NCBI GenBank assembly: GCA_902727855.1
Contig: CACVAS010000147.1
Coordinates: forward strand, 1-64,000
Direction of reading: 5' to 3'
DNA length: 64,000 nucleotides
Source of the DNA: an uncultured Sulfurovum sp.
GTDB lineage: Bacteria; Campylobacterota; Campylobacteria; Campylobacterales; Sulfurovaceae
Shown here: piece by piece, positions 9,622 through 20,974 of the stretch
Layout of the letters: each line of letters starts with the position of its first letter
Numbering within the stretch: the stretch's first letter is position 1
Translations under genes and position numbers: made by a program
Notes under the pieces: model-generated
The model's database searches: none
What the model saw: the letters and a program-made list of their open reading frames with translations, nothing else
Told to the model about the DNA's origin: nothing

Positions 9622-11792
9622 AAATATCCATTCCTCTGTTCAATATTCTCAACCTCATCATTTGTTAAACCAATGTCACTACTATAGTGTAAAGCAACAA
9701 CTGGAAATACTCGTTTATAACCATAAGCTTCAAAAAAAGTTATTTTATCTTTGTGCATTCTATACCGATTTTTACTAATCGATACAAAAAGTTTTTCAGC
9801 CTCTAAATATTTTTTATTTTCTATAAATTGTCTAAATTCATCTTCTAGCTCAATCGGTAAAACTTCAATCCCATCAAACTGAGAAAAAAACCCTTCTTCA
9901 CTCTCTTCATAAATATTAAAAGGATATAAATTGTCTAAATATCCTCTAAATTGTTCTCTCAAATCATCGAAATTAAGTTCAAAAGGTTCATATATTTTAT
10001 CTAATAAACTTTGTACCATATCTTCATTGACAACAATATTTTCTATTTTTTCTAACTCTAGTAAAGTATTTTCAATTAAGTTCTCTTCTTTATAGATTAG
10101 TTTATGTACATCTTCAATAACTGATATAACAAAACAGTTAGCTTCATCATTCTCTTTCATCACTCTTTTTTCTTCTCTATTCACACGCCCAAACCGTTGT
10201 AACAAAGCATCCAATGGAGCAGGTTCTGTCACTATCAAATCATAATCAATATCTAAACTTACCTCAATAGCTTGTGTACCTACTAAAAGCTGAGGTTTAT
10301 TATCTGATTGAACCTCTTTCTCTTTTTTGGTTCTATCTCTTGCATTAAATCCACTATGTAAAAGCGTTTTAGTATCACATTCAATGGCATCATACATCTC
10401 TTGTGCTTTGGCAACTGTATTACAAACAACTAAAACAGTTTTAGAGTCATCAATCTTTGATTGAATAAAACTCTTCTGCTTATCTATAGCCAAATCAAGC
10501 AATTTTATTTTGTGTCTTTTAATACCATTAATCAATTTCTTATCTGGTCTAATCTCTTTTTTAATGTTCAAAGTATTTTTTATATGCTCTTGCATAAAAG
10601 TAGGCATAGTCGCTGTCATAATAAAAACTTTAACCTCTAACTTTTCTATAAGCCACTCTATAAAAAATAGTATTCTTCTAAAAAGTTCTCTATCATAAAT
10701 ATGAATCTCATCAAAAATTAGATAACTTCCTGCAAGTTCGGTAAAACCTTTTTCAAATCCTTTAACACCAAAAGCCCATTTCAATATCTGAAATGGGGTA
10801 ACCACTTTAAAAGGTTTGATAATTTTTTTATTAATATCAATTAAGTCCTTTAAACTCTGTCCTTCTTTTCGCTCATAATATTCATCTATAAAAAATTTAG
10901 ATTTTCCATGTAAAAGTCCAACTAAAGACTCATCACCAAAACCTTTACCTTTATTAGAAACTCGTTTTGTCATAGCATTAATGGAAGCTGTAAAAGGTAA
11001 GATATAAAAAGCTCTACCCTGTCTAATACTTAATTGTGTTTGTAGCCACCCTAAGCTACTTTCTGTTTTTCCTTGTCCTGTAGGAGCAATCAAAAGAGCA
11101 TTTTCTTTTGTATTCCAAGAGGCTTTTTGATGATGATATGGTTTATATTTGGTATTATACAAAAAATTAAAATTATCTTGTTCAATAATTGGGATTTTTT
11201 GTATACCTGCTGATGCATTGTGGTCACAAATTGAAAGAGAGGCAGATAAGAATATGTTTTGAAATTTTTCAAGTTCAGATATTTTTCTTCTACTCCTTTT
11301 TGAAGTCCATTTTTTTACAACACTTTTTAAATCATTGATTTTTAACTCTCTTATTTCAATATTTTGCGTTAATAAAAACTTGTTTATCCAAAAAAAATCT
11401 AACTCTTCAAACTCTTTGCTTATCCATCTATCTTGATTATACTTTTCATTATTATCATATTCATTAAACAACTCTTTTAACTTATCAAAATTTTTGTGAT
11501 GCGATAAGACAGCATTAATTATCATCTCATTATCTGTATAGTTTTGGGCTACTATTGCACTCAAAACTTCATGTCTAAATCTATATTTTTGATTATTAGA
11601 CATCAAATTTTGAAACCCTTTTGTACTCTTACCTATATCATGAAAGAGTATAGAGAATTTTAAATCATTCCAAAATTCACTACTCTTAAAAAACTTTTCT
11701 AGTGTGGGAAAAGCCTTTTTAAACTCCTCTGCAACATCCAATAAATCTTGTGTATGTTGCTCTAAACTCAACCCATCAGACTTGGCTAACAT
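9618..11792 (-). CDS. cas3: CRISPR-associated helicase-nuclease Cas3 (HD fused to helicase)
   Basis: A 724-residue Cas3, the effector recruited by the Cascade complex to unwind and shred target DNA. The N-terminal HD nuclease shows LEQHTQDLLD, FSILFHDIGKSTKGFQ (about 47-62), HEVLSAIV and LSHH. The SF2 helicase follows with Walker A LLIAPTGQGKTESSL (about 235-249), the DEAH-box variant IFDEIHIYD, MTATMP, and a late RFGRVNREE motif VI. Both activities sit in one chain and all key residues are present. It overlaps cas5 by seven bases and cas4 by four. Confidence 0.95.
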   Translation of the reverse strand: MLAKSDGLSLEQHTQDLLDVAEEFKKAFPTLEKFFKSSEFWNDLKFSILFHDIGKSTKGFQNLMSNNQKYRFRHEVLSAIVAQNYTDNEMIINAVLSHHKNFDKLKELFNEYDNNEKYNQDRWISKEFEELDFFWINKFLLTQNIEIRELKINDLKSVVKKWTSKRSRRKISELEKFQNIFLSASLSICDHNASAGIQKIPIIEQDNFNFLYNTKYKPYHHQKASWNTKENALLIAPTGQGKTESSLGWLQTQLSIRQGRAFYILPFTASINAMTKRVSNKGKGFGDESLVGLLHGKSKFFIDEYYERKEGQSLKDLIDINKKIIKPFKVVTPFQILKWAFGVKGFEKGFTELAGSYLIFDEIHIYDRELFRRILFFIEWLIEKLEVKVFIMTATMPTFMQEHIKNTLNIKKEIRPDKKLINGIKRHKIKLLDLAIDKQKSFIQSKIDDSKTVLVVCNTVAKAQEMYDAIECDTKTLLHSGFNARDRTKKEKEVQSDNKPQLLVGTQAIEVSLDIDYDLIVTEPAPLDALLQRFGRVNREEKRVMKENDEANCFVISVIEDVHKLIYKEENLIENTLLELEKIENIVVNEDMVQSLLDKIYEPFELNFDDLREQFRGYLDNLYPFNIYEESEEGFFSQFDGIEVLPIELEDEFRQFIENKKYLEAEKLFVSISKNRYRMHKDKITFFEAYGYKRVFPVVALHYSSDIGLTNDEVENIEQRNGYL

Positions 11793-12508
11793 AAACTTCT
11801 CAATATAATAGAACTATGTAACTCCTCATCAAAATAAGCATTGCTCAATATCTCATTATCAAATTTTGTAAACTTCCAGTTTTTCATATCAAATAGTTCT
11901 ATTTTATTTCTAGGTTGTTCTAAAAAACTACCCAAACCATCATTAATTAAAAATGGTTGTACTCCTCTTGGTTCTCTAACAATATTACTGTTATCAAAAT
12001 ACTTTGGCATAGCATAGATTTCACCTGAACTTTTAAACTGATTAAATGGAACTATTGTACCGTTTAAAACAGCCTTATCTGACTTTACAACTTTTATCTC
12101 TTTAACCTCTAATACTCTTGCTAAATCTCCACTTCGACCTAAAAGAAGTTGAAAAATAGGAGACTTAAAAGCATTGGCTATTTTTTCATCTTCAAAATAT
12201 AGAGTTAAATAACAATCAAATAGTATCTCTCTTTTAAATGTTGGGTCTTGAACAACATTTTTATTGTTAACAGAATTTCCTTTTTTTTCAAACTTATAAA
12301 TCGTTTCCAAATCTACATATGATGATTGGTATCTAAAAATATAAGAAAATCTAAAATCAACCAACTTATCATCTCCTGTAGCAGATGCAACCATACCTGC
12401 TATAGTTGTATAAGGAATCGCTTTGATACTAAGTTGATTTGAACTTATAAAATTTGGATACCTAAAACTAGCTGTTTGAGCTGTGATAAGTACGCGATAT
12501 AATTTCAT
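11786..12508 (-). CDS. cas5: Cascade subunit Cas5 (I-B, Cas5t type)
   Basis: Cas5 caps the 5' handle of the crRNA in the Cascade complex. The N-terminus MKLYRVLITAQTASFRYPNF with SNQLSIKAIPYTTIAGMV is characteristic of I-B Cas5 proteins. I chose the ATG at 12508 (240 residues). The track begins nine bases upstream at a TTG inside the end of cas7, and MKLYRV is the conserved start. The glycine-rich LLGRSGDLARVLEVKEI segment is seen at about residues 123-139. It is tightly packed between cas7 and cas3, so co-translation is likely. Confidence 0.9.
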   Translation of the reverse strand: MKLYRVLITAQTASFRYPNFISSNQLSIKAIPYTTIAGMVASATGDDKLVDFRFSYIFRYQSSYVDLETIYKFEKKGNSVNNKNVVQDPTFKREILFDCYLTLYFEDEKIANAFKSPIFQLLLGRSGDLARVLEVKEIKVVKSDKAVLNGTIVPFNQFKSSGEIYAMPKYFDNSNIVREPRGVQPFLINDGLGSFLEQPRNKIELFDMKNWKFTKFDNEILSNAYFDEELHSSIILRSLC

Positions 12509-12509
12509 A

Positions 12510-13632
12510 TTACACAACGACCGTATCTAGTATTTTAGTAAAATTATCAATTGTTTTATTGATACTATCTGTATGAATCTCAATATCTGATATTTCACTT
12601 TTTAAAATATTTAAACTTACATCATCCATAAATCCACTCATTTTACCAATATAAATATCACTTCTTAAATACTCTTTATTGTCTTCAATAGCCTCTTTTA
12701 AAGCATCTATAGATAAAGTAGCTCGTCCATTCTCTTCTACTGCAATATTATCAAAAATATTATTACCACCTTTTAAAACTGCCAAAATAATAAAATCAGG
12801 CTTTACACTCACATAATTTGTTGTTCTTTTTGCTCCACCTGCAATGGTTTTCAGTGCTAAAATAGTCTCTTTAGCTCTATCTCTTCTTATACTATTTTCT
12901 AATCTTGCTCTTTTCACATTTGGATTTATCAAATCATCTACTTCGCTACCACTCTCTAAAACTTTATCGTAAGTAGTGTCCGTTACATTTTTAAATCCAG
13001 AACGATTGACTTTTGTAAATGTTCCTACTTGGTCTAAATCTAATGAAAACATTCCTTTTAAGACTGTAGAATAAGATTGTTTTTCATAAAGTACTGAATC
13101 ACCATCTTGCCTTGTCATTGATGAACGCTCATTTAGTTCTTTTTTATTAATTGATGTCACAGATGTTAAAATAGAATTTTTAAGTGGACTAATCCTAGTA
13201 ACAGTAATATCAACCATTTTAGGTTTATCTTTATTTTTACTCTTTCCCCCAACTAAAACAACATTTCCCTCTTCGTCTTTAAGTTCATCCTTACTGGCTC
13301 TCATATATCCAAAAATATCATCATCTGCATACTCTAAAGGATTTGCATCTGTATAAGCCACATTTTTACTGCTCACTTTTGTTACAGGACTTAATGACCA
13401 ACCATTTAATCCCAAAGATTCTCTCCACCAATATCTCCACGCCTGACCTGAAACAACACTATGTGTTCTTCCATTTTTAGTTACTTTTTTAACAGCACTT
13501 GTATTATCCATACCTTGTGTATTAGTAGCATCACTTCCCCAATTATTTAAACTTGCACCATCAACATCAATTAAGATTGAACTATGTACAAAATAATTTT
13601 TAACCTCATCATTTTTAACTATCTCTTCAAAA

Positions 13633-13640
<8 letters not shown>
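12510..13640 (-). CDS. cas7: Cascade backbone subunit Cas7 (Cst2/DevR family)
   Basis: The DevR/Cst2-family Cas7 that polymerises along the crRNA spacer. The start reads NYFVHSSILIDVDGASLNNW, with SVVSGQAWRYWWRESLG at about residues 60-76, a hallmark of the family. I place the start at 13640, where AAGGAG lies six bases before the ATG giving MNSFEEIVKND. The track starts at an upstream TTG. The gene overlaps the end of cas8 by eight bases. About 376 residues, normal for the subtype. Confidence 0.92.
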
Positions 13641-15746
<2,106 letters not shown>

Positions 15747-15767
15747 TCAGTATATGTTTTATACTGA
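15747..15767 (-). promoter_or_regulatory. Inverted repeat in the cas operon leader
   Basis: TCAGTATA and TATACTGA form an eight-base inverted repeat with a five-base centre, ending right at the GAGG ribosome site of cas6. It could be an operator near the cas promoter, or an RNA hairpin that sequesters the ribosome site of a gene that also has a weak TTG start. Which of these is inferred only. The sequence shows the symmetry. Confidence 0.5.
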
Positions 15768-15796
15768 AGTATATCCTATAAAGTTAGAAGAAAGTA

Positions 15797-15821
15797 AAAG
15801 TATGTCAAATTGACATACTTT
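15797..15821 (-). terminator. Palindromic terminator after ribBA
   Basis: A perfect 25-base palindrome, AAAGTATGTCAA with its complement TTGACATACTTT around a single A, lies 8-30 bases after the ribBA stop. In RNA it would form a stem with a short T-rich tail, so it probably ends ribBA transcription before the cas promoter. The displaced left copy of this region (2346 onward) keeps only one arm. Confidence 0.55.
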
Positions 15822-15828
15822 TTATACA

Positions 15829-16863
15829 TTAAACGACTTCAACCTTCTCTACAACATCAAGTCCAAAACCTGCAAGACCTACAAACTCAGTCTCTACATT
15901 GGTTGTAAGAAGGTTAATGTTTTTAATGCCCAAGTCTTTAAGTATTTGTGCACCTACACCAAACTCTTTGGCTTGCTCATGAGAGATGACTTTTGTGTCA
16001 AGAAATATGAGGGTACCACCGTTTAGTTTTAGGTAGTCTATGGAGTTATTGAGGGCAGAAAAACGTTTGTCATCTAGTACTAAACCTATGTCTGTCCCAA
16101 TGTTATGAAACTTTACGTTGGCAGTCTCATGAGACTTGTAAAACTGTATGACGGTATGTGTTCTGTCTAGGTGGTCGGTGTAGGTTATTTTTTCTACTTT
16201 TGTCCCTCTTAGTTCTGTCTCTTCTGTGTTGACACGCTTCACAAGTTGTTCATTTGCCAAACGGTACTCTACAATGTCTGAAATGTAGACAATACACAAG
16301 TCATGTTTCTTAGCAAATGGCTCTAGGTCATCCATACGTGCCATGGTTCCATCATCTTTAATGATTTCACAAATCACTGCCGCTGGTGCTAAGCCTGCGA
16401 GTTTACAAAGGTCTACAGACCCTTCTGTGTGTCCTGTACGTACAAGTACACCACCATCTTTGGCAATCAGTGGAAAGATATGCCCTGGACGTACAAAGTC
16501 TGAAGCCACAGTCTGAGGTGAAGCAAGTTTAGAGATACAATCATCTCTCTCTGCAGAGGAGATACCTGTTGTCGCAATGGTAGAGTCTATAGACACGGTA
16601 AATGCCGTCTCATGGTTAGAAACATTGTTACTCACCATAGGCAGAAGATCTAGCTTGGTTGCTATCTCTTTTGTCACAGGAGTACAAATGAGTCCTCTAG
16701 CCTCTTTTGCCATAAAGTTTACCATGTCTGGTGTAGAGAAAGTTGCAGCATAGACAAGGTCACCTTCATTCTCTCTATCTTCATCGTCCATCATGATGAC
16801 CATACGTCCTCGTTTAGTCTCTTCTATCGCTTTTTCTACTCTTTTTATTGCATCCATTGACAT
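15829..16863 (-). CDS. ribB: 3,4-dihydroxy-2-butanone 4-phosphate synthase with inactive RibA-like domain
   Basis: A 344-residue riboflavin-pathway enzyme. Residues 1 to about 200 are a full RibB domain: MVIMMDDEDRENEGDLVYAA (acidic metal loop), FMAKEARGLICTPV, RPGHIFPL and RTGHTEGSVDL. It converts ribulose 5-phosphate to the four-carbon riboflavin precursor. The C-terminal half resembles GTP cyclohydrolase II (GAQILKDLGIKNINLLT, GLAGFGLDVVEKVEVV) but has no cysteines, so the zinc site is absent and GTP hydrolysis is unlikely. RibBA proteins with a dead second half are known in Campylobacterota. The gene is the landing point of the CRISPR-Cas island, which begins just beyond its stop. Confidence 0.92.
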   Translation of the reverse strand: MSMDAIKRVEKAIEETKRGRMVIMMDDEDRENEGDLVYAATFSTPDMVNFMAKEARGLICTPVTKEIATKLDLLPMVSNNVSNHETAFTVSIDSTIATTGISSAERDDCISKLASPQTVASDFVRPGHIFPLIAKDGGVLVRTGHTEGSVDLCKLAGLAPAAVICEIIKDDGTMARMDDLEPFAKKHDLCIVYISDIVEYRLANEQLVKRVNTEETELRGTKVEKITYTDHLDRTHTVIQFYKSHETANVKFHNIGTDIGLVLDDKRFSALNNSIDYLKLNGGTLIFLDTKVISHEQAKEFGVGAQILKDLGIKNINLLTTNVETEFVGLAGFGLDVVEKVEVV

Positions 16864-17015
16864 ATAATATCTCCACGTATATTGTTAATGGAAGTATTAT
16901 ACCTATAGAGACTTCATCATAAGAAAGATTTTTAATTTTTTTTAAAAATCCTCTTGACATGTATCGGTTATGGTGCTATAATTCCGTCCACATATGCAAT
17001 TAAGCACATGTATGT

Positions 17016-17090
17016 TGGGGTATCGCCAAGCGGTAAGGCACTAGTTTTTGGTACTGGTATTCGGGGGTTCGAATCCCTCTACCCCATCCA
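17016..17090 (+). tRNA. tRNA-Gln (anticodon TTG)
   Basis: A 75-base cloverleaf including an encoded CCA. The acceptor stem is TGGGGTA pairing with TACCCCA. The D arm contains CGCCAAGCGGTAAGGC, the anticodon loop reads TTTTTGG (anticodon TTG, glutamine), and the T arm has GGGGGTTCGAATCCCTC. Base 73 is a T, slightly unusual for this tRNA. A likely promoter lies upstream, with TTGACA at 16952-16957 and TATAAT at 16977-16982. The tRNA is read away from ribBA. Confidence 0.93.
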
Positions 17091-17181
17091 TGAAAATTTG
17101 TTTTTTTAAACTAGGTTTACTTTAAGTTTAAAAAGATAAACTTCCACTCCAAATAAGTTTAAACGCTTATTAAAATCCTGT

Positions 17182-17258
<77 letters not shown>

Positions 17259-17620
17259 ATTCTTAATTAAATCAACTTATACTTACAATTTACTAAACTT
17301 TAATCCTATTTATAAATCTATGACTATGCTGTAAATTTTCAATATTTTACAAATACATATTTCTCCACGTTTTACACACAATATCTATGTATACTACTCC
17401 TTGAAAGATATGAAAGTACTCCTTCCCTATTTGTGCTTTCTATCTTTCAAGATAATTTTTCACTAATACTCTTTTCCTTCCCTATAAAAAGAGTGTTTAT
17501 TTGTAATTATTTATTTTTTATTGGAAAATTATCTATCTATTCATTTATACCCCACTCAAACTATAGAATTTTAAGATGAAGTTACAGTATACTTCTACAT
17601 ATATTTAAGGAGAGTAAACA
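17259..17620 (+). promoter_or_regulatory. Intergenic region with an imperfect stem
   Basis: No gene is visible in these 362 bases between tRNA-fMet and the dehydrogenase gene. The one structured element is an inverted repeat at about 17400-17451, CTTGAAAGATATGAAAG facing CTTTCTATCTTTCAAG across a 19-base loop with one unpaired base. It is more than 160 bases before the next start codon, so it could be the end of the tRNA transcript, a leader element or a small RNA. An AAGGAG ribosome site lies at 17607-17612 for the next gene. Confidence 0.4.
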
Positions 17621-18838
17621 ATGAAAAAAACCCTTATCATTGGTGCTGGTGGTGTTGGTAATGTGGTTGCCTTTAAATGTGCTATGAACGTGCAAACGTT
17701 TGGAAACATTACCCTTGCTAGCCGCACAGTAAGTAAGTGTGATACCATAGCTACAAATGTCAAAGAAAAAACAGGCGTTACACTAAGTACAGCTACGGTA
17801 GATGCTGATTCAGTGAGTGAGCTTGTCGAACTCATAAATACAACACAAGCAGATATTGTTATCAATGTAGCACTTCCATACCAAGACCTCACCATTATGG
17901 ATGCATGTACACAAACAGGTGTTGACTACCTCGATACAGCAAACTACGAACACCCAGACACAGCAAAATTTGAGTACAAAGAGCAGTGGGCCAAAGACCA
18001 ACAATTTAAAGATGCCAATATTATGGCACTTCTTGGTAGTGGTTTTGACCCAGGGGTCACCAATGTCTTTTGTGCCTACGCTCAAAAACACTATTTTGAT
18101 GAAATACACACCATAGACATTCTGGACTGTAACGCAGGCGACCACGGCTACCCATTTGCCACCAACTTTAACCCAGAGATAAACCTACGTGAAGTCTCTG
18201 CGAAAGGACGGTATTGGGAAAATGGCTCTTGGATAGAGACAGACCCAATGGAGATAAAACAAGTATGGGACTACCCAGAAGTTGGTCCAAAAGATAGTTA
18301 CTTACTCTATCATGAAGAGATGGAAAGTTTAATCAAACATATTAAAGGTCTGAAACGTATTAGATTCTTTATGACCTTTGGAGAGTCTTACCTTACACAC
18401 ATGAAATGTCTAGAAAATGTAGGCATGTTAGGCATAAAGTCCGTAGAGCACAAAGGACAAAAAATCATCCCTATGGAATTCCTAGCCACCCTACTACCAG
18501 ACCCAGCAAGCCTTGGCCCACGCACCAAAGGAAAAACCAACATTGGTATTTTTGCAAAAGGCGTCAAAGACGGTGTAGAAAAAACAGTATACATCTACCA
18601 AATCACAGACCACGAAAGCTGTTATGCAGAAGTACTCAGCCAAGGTGTCAGCTACACCACAGGCGTACCAGCCATGATAGGAGCAAAACTCATGCTAGAA
18701 GGCACATGGCAAGCCAAAGGTGTATACAACATGGAACAATTTAACCCAGACCCATTTATGGATGAACTTATGACTCAAGGTCTACCTTGGAAAGTAATGG
18801 AGTTAGATGCCAACGATACAAGACGCGTAGACACATAA
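17621..18838 (+). CDS. Carboxynorspermidine/carboxyspermidine dehydrogenase (saccharopine dehydrogenase family)
   Basis: A 405-residue NADPH-dependent enzyme. The N-terminal nucleotide fold reads TLIIGAGGVGNVVAFKCA (about residues 4-21). Downstream segments ALLGSGFDPGVTNVF and DILDCNAGDHGYPFATNFNP (about residues 139-186) are typical of the alternative polyamine pathway dehydrogenase used by Vibrio and Campylobacter. That enzyme joins putrescine or diaminopropane to aspartate semialdehyde. The partner decarboxylase (NspC) is not in the window. A classic saccharopine dehydrogenase is the less likely alternative. The next gene starts within its stop codon (TAATG). Confidence 0.83.
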   Translation: MKKTLIIGAGGVGNVVAFKCAMNVQTFGNITLASRTVSKCDTIATNVKEKTGVTLSTATVDADSVSELVELINTTQADIVINVALPYQDLTIMDACTQTGVDYLDTANYEHPDTAKFEYKEQWAKDQQFKDANIMALLGSGFDPGVTNVFCAYAQKHYFDEIHTIDILDCNAGDHGYPFATNFNPEINLREVSAKGRYWENGSWIETDPMEIKQVWDYPEVGPKDSYLLYHEEMESLIKHIKGLKRIRFFMTFGESYLTHMKCLENVGMLGIKSVEHKGQKIIPMEFLATLLPDPASLGPRTKGKTNIGIFAKGVKDGVEKTVYIYQITDHESCYAEVLSQGVSYTTGVPAMIGAKLMLEGTWQAKGVYNMEQFNPDPFMDELMTQGLPWKVMELDANDTRRVDT

Positions 18839-19527
18839 TGTTTCAAGGCTTCCCAAAAAAAGGCTTAGACTTTCTAAGTCAGATTGTTATAAATAACTCT
18901 AAGGAGTGGCTAGATGACAATAAAGATACGTATGAAAAATATATTGTAAATCCCAATAAGTTGTATGTAGCAGACATGGGTGAGATGTTGCAGATACTTG
19001 TACCTACCATACATGCCAACCCTAAGATAAACAAATCACTTTTTCGTATTTATAGAGATGCAAGATTCCATAGGCTAGACCCCATCAAAGAGCGTATTGG
19101 CATTATCTTTTGGCAGGGTGATACTCACCGTATGCAAAGTAGCTCTTTTTACATGCATTATGACCCTTTTGAAGTCTTTGTAGCCACGGGAATACGTAAT
19201 TTTAAAGCACCACTTCTTGAGACCTATAGAGAATACATTAAAAATGATATACGTAGAGCAGAGTTACACCAAATATTTGAAACCCTAAAAAACAAAGGCT
19301 ATAAAATAGGAGAACCCAAGTTTAAAAGATTCCCCAGAGGGTTTGAAGACTTTGAAGATAAAGAACATGCCTACTTGGCTAAATATGGTTCTATTTTTGC
19401 CTACACTACCTTTACACCAGATGCAGACTTTCACTCATCTAACATCATAGGCAAAAATTTTAAAATCTATAAAGATATGTTGGACTTGCATCAGTGGGTC
19501 TATACACTAACATTGCATGCAGACTAA
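18838..19527 (+). CDS. DUF2461 (TIGR02453) family protein
   Basis: A 229-residue cytoplasmic protein. Conserved family segments are the start MFQGFPKKGLDFLSQIVINN, NSKEWLDDNKDTYEKYI, LFRIYRDARFHRLDPIKERI and YMHYDPFEVFVATGIRNF. The ORF track extends it upstream, but the ATG at 18838 overlaps the stop of the dehydrogenase by one base (TAATG) and gives the conserved start. The function of the family is unknown. Its 3' end overlaps the convergent L,D-transpeptidase gene by four bases. Confidence 0.85.
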   Translation: MFQGFPKKGLDFLSQIVINNSKEWLDDNKDTYEKYIVNPNKLYVADMGEMLQILVPTIHANPKINKSLFRIYRDARFHRLDPIKERIGIIFWQGDTHRMQSSSFYMHYDPFEVFVATGIRNFKAPLLETYREYIKNDIRRAELHQIFETLKNKGYKIGEPKFKRFPRGFEDFEDKEHAYLAKYGSIFAYTTFTPDADFHSSNIIGKNFKIYKDMLDLHQWVYTLTLHAD

Positions 19528-20225
19528 AATCTCTTCATCAAGTCATTCACTACGTTTACAGTACCTTGTACCAGTAGTGGGTTTTTATCTGCATCTAGCC
19601 ACTGGATGATCTCTTTCATTTCATCTTCACGCATCACTGTACAGCCTGCTGTAGGTACTTTTTTGATGTGTATGAAAATGCATGAACCAGCACCCTTTAT
19701 GGCACCAGGTTCGTCTATGTGGTTATGGTTCACCACTATGCCGTACTTGTAGTAGTCTTTAGCAAATCGCATATGCTCAAAACTTTTGTAGTCTTTAGTG
19801 ACCTTGTTACTGTCTACTATTTTGTTGTAAAGTTTTGAGTTTGTATCGTCTACGCAGTGGTCTGTACTTTTGTAAACCTCATAAGGGTAGTCTACTGTAA
19901 AAGGGAAGTACCCAAAAGCTTGCTTTAAAGAAAAAATACCCGCAGGCGCTTTACCATCTCCCTCTTTTTTAATGATGTTGGCATCTTTAGGTGTTGTGTG
20001 CAGACCAACACCCCACCCTAGTCCATTTCTACCTAGTTTTATGTCTATAGCTTTACCCACTTTTTGCCACTTGTCTCTCTTCTCATAACGCTGTAGTATG
20101 CCCTTAGGGGTAGACCAGTTTTGTGTAATAACGACTATGAGCTGTTGGGTGTTGATGGTTTGTGCTTGAAGCATCAAAAAAGTTGAAGCTACGCCAAGTA
20201 ATATTTTTTTCATGTGTATTGTCAT
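19524..20225 (-). CDS. Secreted L,D-transpeptidase-like (YkuD fold) protein
   Basis: A 233-residue protein with an N-terminal signal sequence (MKKILLGVASTFLMLQAQT). The catalytic motif is near the end: CIFIHIKKVPTAGCTVM (about residues 188-204), with His and Cys of the YkuD type. Upstream are KAPAGIFSLKQAFGYFP and VVNHNHIDEPGAIKGAG. Such proteins cross-link or modify peptidoglycan in the periplasm. The start could be the ATG at 20225 or the in-frame ATG at 20213, which gives a cleaner signal peptide. It points away from the toxin-antitoxin insertion. Confidence 0.8.
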   Translation of the reverse strand: MTIHMKKILLGVASTFLMLQAQTINTQQLIVVITQNWSTPKGILQRYEKRDKWQKVGKAIDIKLGRNGLGWGVGLHTTPKDANIIKKEGDGKAPAGIFSLKQAFGYFPFTVDYPYEVYKSTDHCVDDTNSKLYNKIVDSNKVTKDYKSFEHMRFAKDYYKYGIVVNHNHIDEPGAIKGAGSCIFIHIKKVPTAGCTVMREDEMKEIIQWLDADKNPLLVQGTVNVVNDLMKRF

Positions 20226-20247
20226 CTTTCTAATATAATATATTTTA

Positions 20248-20390
20248 AAGGTAGAGTCATGGAATATGGAATCATCTCAATAGCTATACCACTGCTTACT
20301 ATCATTTTAGCTATTATAACCAAAGATGTTATTGTCTCTCTTTTAGGGGGTATTTTTGTTGTTCTTTCGGTTTTAGATGATTTCTCTTTT
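20248..20390 (+). pseudogene. Truncated duplicate of the nhaC 5' end
   Basis: These 143 bases match 20964-21106, covering the ribosome site (AAGGTAGAG) and the first 42 codons of the intact antiporter gene. The reading frame from the ATG at 20259 runs EYGIISIAIPLLTIILAIIT and ends at a stop at 20396 after DDFSFH. The copy has several substitutions near its end. It is the displaced original or duplicated start of the antiporter gene, separated from the rest by the toxin-antitoxin pair. If translated it would give a 45-residue membrane peptide with no evident function. Confidence 0.88.
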
Positions 20391-20398
20391 CATTAAAT

Positions 20399-20452
20399 TT
20401 GACATAAAATATGTTATACTAAATATAATTTAAAACATATAAGGATGTTCAC
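20399..20452 (+). promoter_or_regulatory. Promoter and likely autoregulatory operator of the toxin-antitoxin pair
   Basis: TTGACA at 20399-20404 and TATAAT at 20424-20429 form a promoter with a 19-base spacer. An inverted repeat ATATGTT (20409-20415) and AACATAT (20434-20440) brackets the -10 box, a plausible binding site for the antitoxin or complex. AAGGA at 20441-20445 is the antitoxin ribosome site. The operator role is inferred from placement. Confidence 0.55.
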
Positions 20453-20647
20453 ATGTCTCTTAATGATATATACAATCTACCAGCATCTGAAAAACTTCAT
20501 CTTATTGAACAATTGTGGGATAGACTAAATGATTCTGACATCGTCTCACCTGATTGGCACAAAGAAGTTTTAGATGACAGAAAAAAACGTTATGACAATG
20601 GTCAAATAAATACTATGTCATTAGAAGAATTTAAAAAACAACGATAG
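20453..20647 (+). CDS. Antitoxin, addiction-module component (TIGR02574 type)
   Basis: A 64-residue protein with the family pattern LPASEKLHLIEQLWDRL, then DSDIVSPDWHKEVLDDRKKR and MSLEEFKKQR. This resembles the RelB-like antitoxins annotated as putative addiction module component. The stop is followed immediately by the toxin ATG, so the two are co-translated. It would bind and neutralise the RelE/ParE-like toxin encoded next. Confidence 0.85.
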   Translation: MSLNDIYNLPASEKLHLIEQLWDRLNDSDIVSPDWHKEVLDDRKKRYDNGQINTMSLEEFKKQR

Positions 20648-20959
20648 ATGAAGACTTATAGTTTGTATCTAACCGAAGATGCACAAATAGATATATATAA
20701 TTCTGAAAAATTTTACGAAAACAAAAGTCCAAATCTAGGTACCTATTTTTATGACAGTATCATATCAGATTTAGATGCTCTCAAACATTATGCAGGTATA
20801 CATGCTATACATTTTGGTTTATATCGTATGGTCACTAAGCGTTTTCCTTATGTTATTTATTATAATATTGAAGATAATACTGTTATTGTACATGCTATTT
20901 TACACACAAGGATGGATATATCATCCCATACGAAAAAGATTAATAAAAAGTCGAAATAA
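20648..20959 (+). CDS. RelE/ParE-family toxin
   Basis: A 103-residue small basic protein, with SLYLTEDAQIDIYNSEKFYE at the start and FGLYRMVTKRFPYVIYYNIE then VIVHAILHTRMD near the end. This is the usual RelE/ParE fold signature, with a basic C-terminal tail. Members either cleave mRNA on the ribosome or poison gyrase; the sequence does not decide which. The pair occupies exactly the interval between two copies of the nhaC 5' end. Confidence 0.85.
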   Translation: MKTYSLYLTEDAQIDIYNSEKFYENKSPNLGTYFYDSIISDLDALKHYAGIHAIHFGLYRMVTKRFPYVIYYNIEDNTVIVHAILHTRMDISSHTKKINKKSK

Positions 20960-20974
20960 ATACAAGGTAGAGTC

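Noticed and set aside
15829-16863. Annotating this as a fully bifunctional RibBA
   Set aside because: The second domain has no cysteines, so the GTP cyclohydrolase II zinc site is absent.
16951-16982. Promoter TTGACA-N19-TATAAT as a separate strong finding
   Set aside because: It is a normal-looking promoter for the two tRNAs and is only mentioned in their annotation.
17605-18744. Several ORFs on both strands within the dehydrogenase gene
   Set aside because: They overlap the clear carboxynorspermidine dehydrogenase frame and have no family features.
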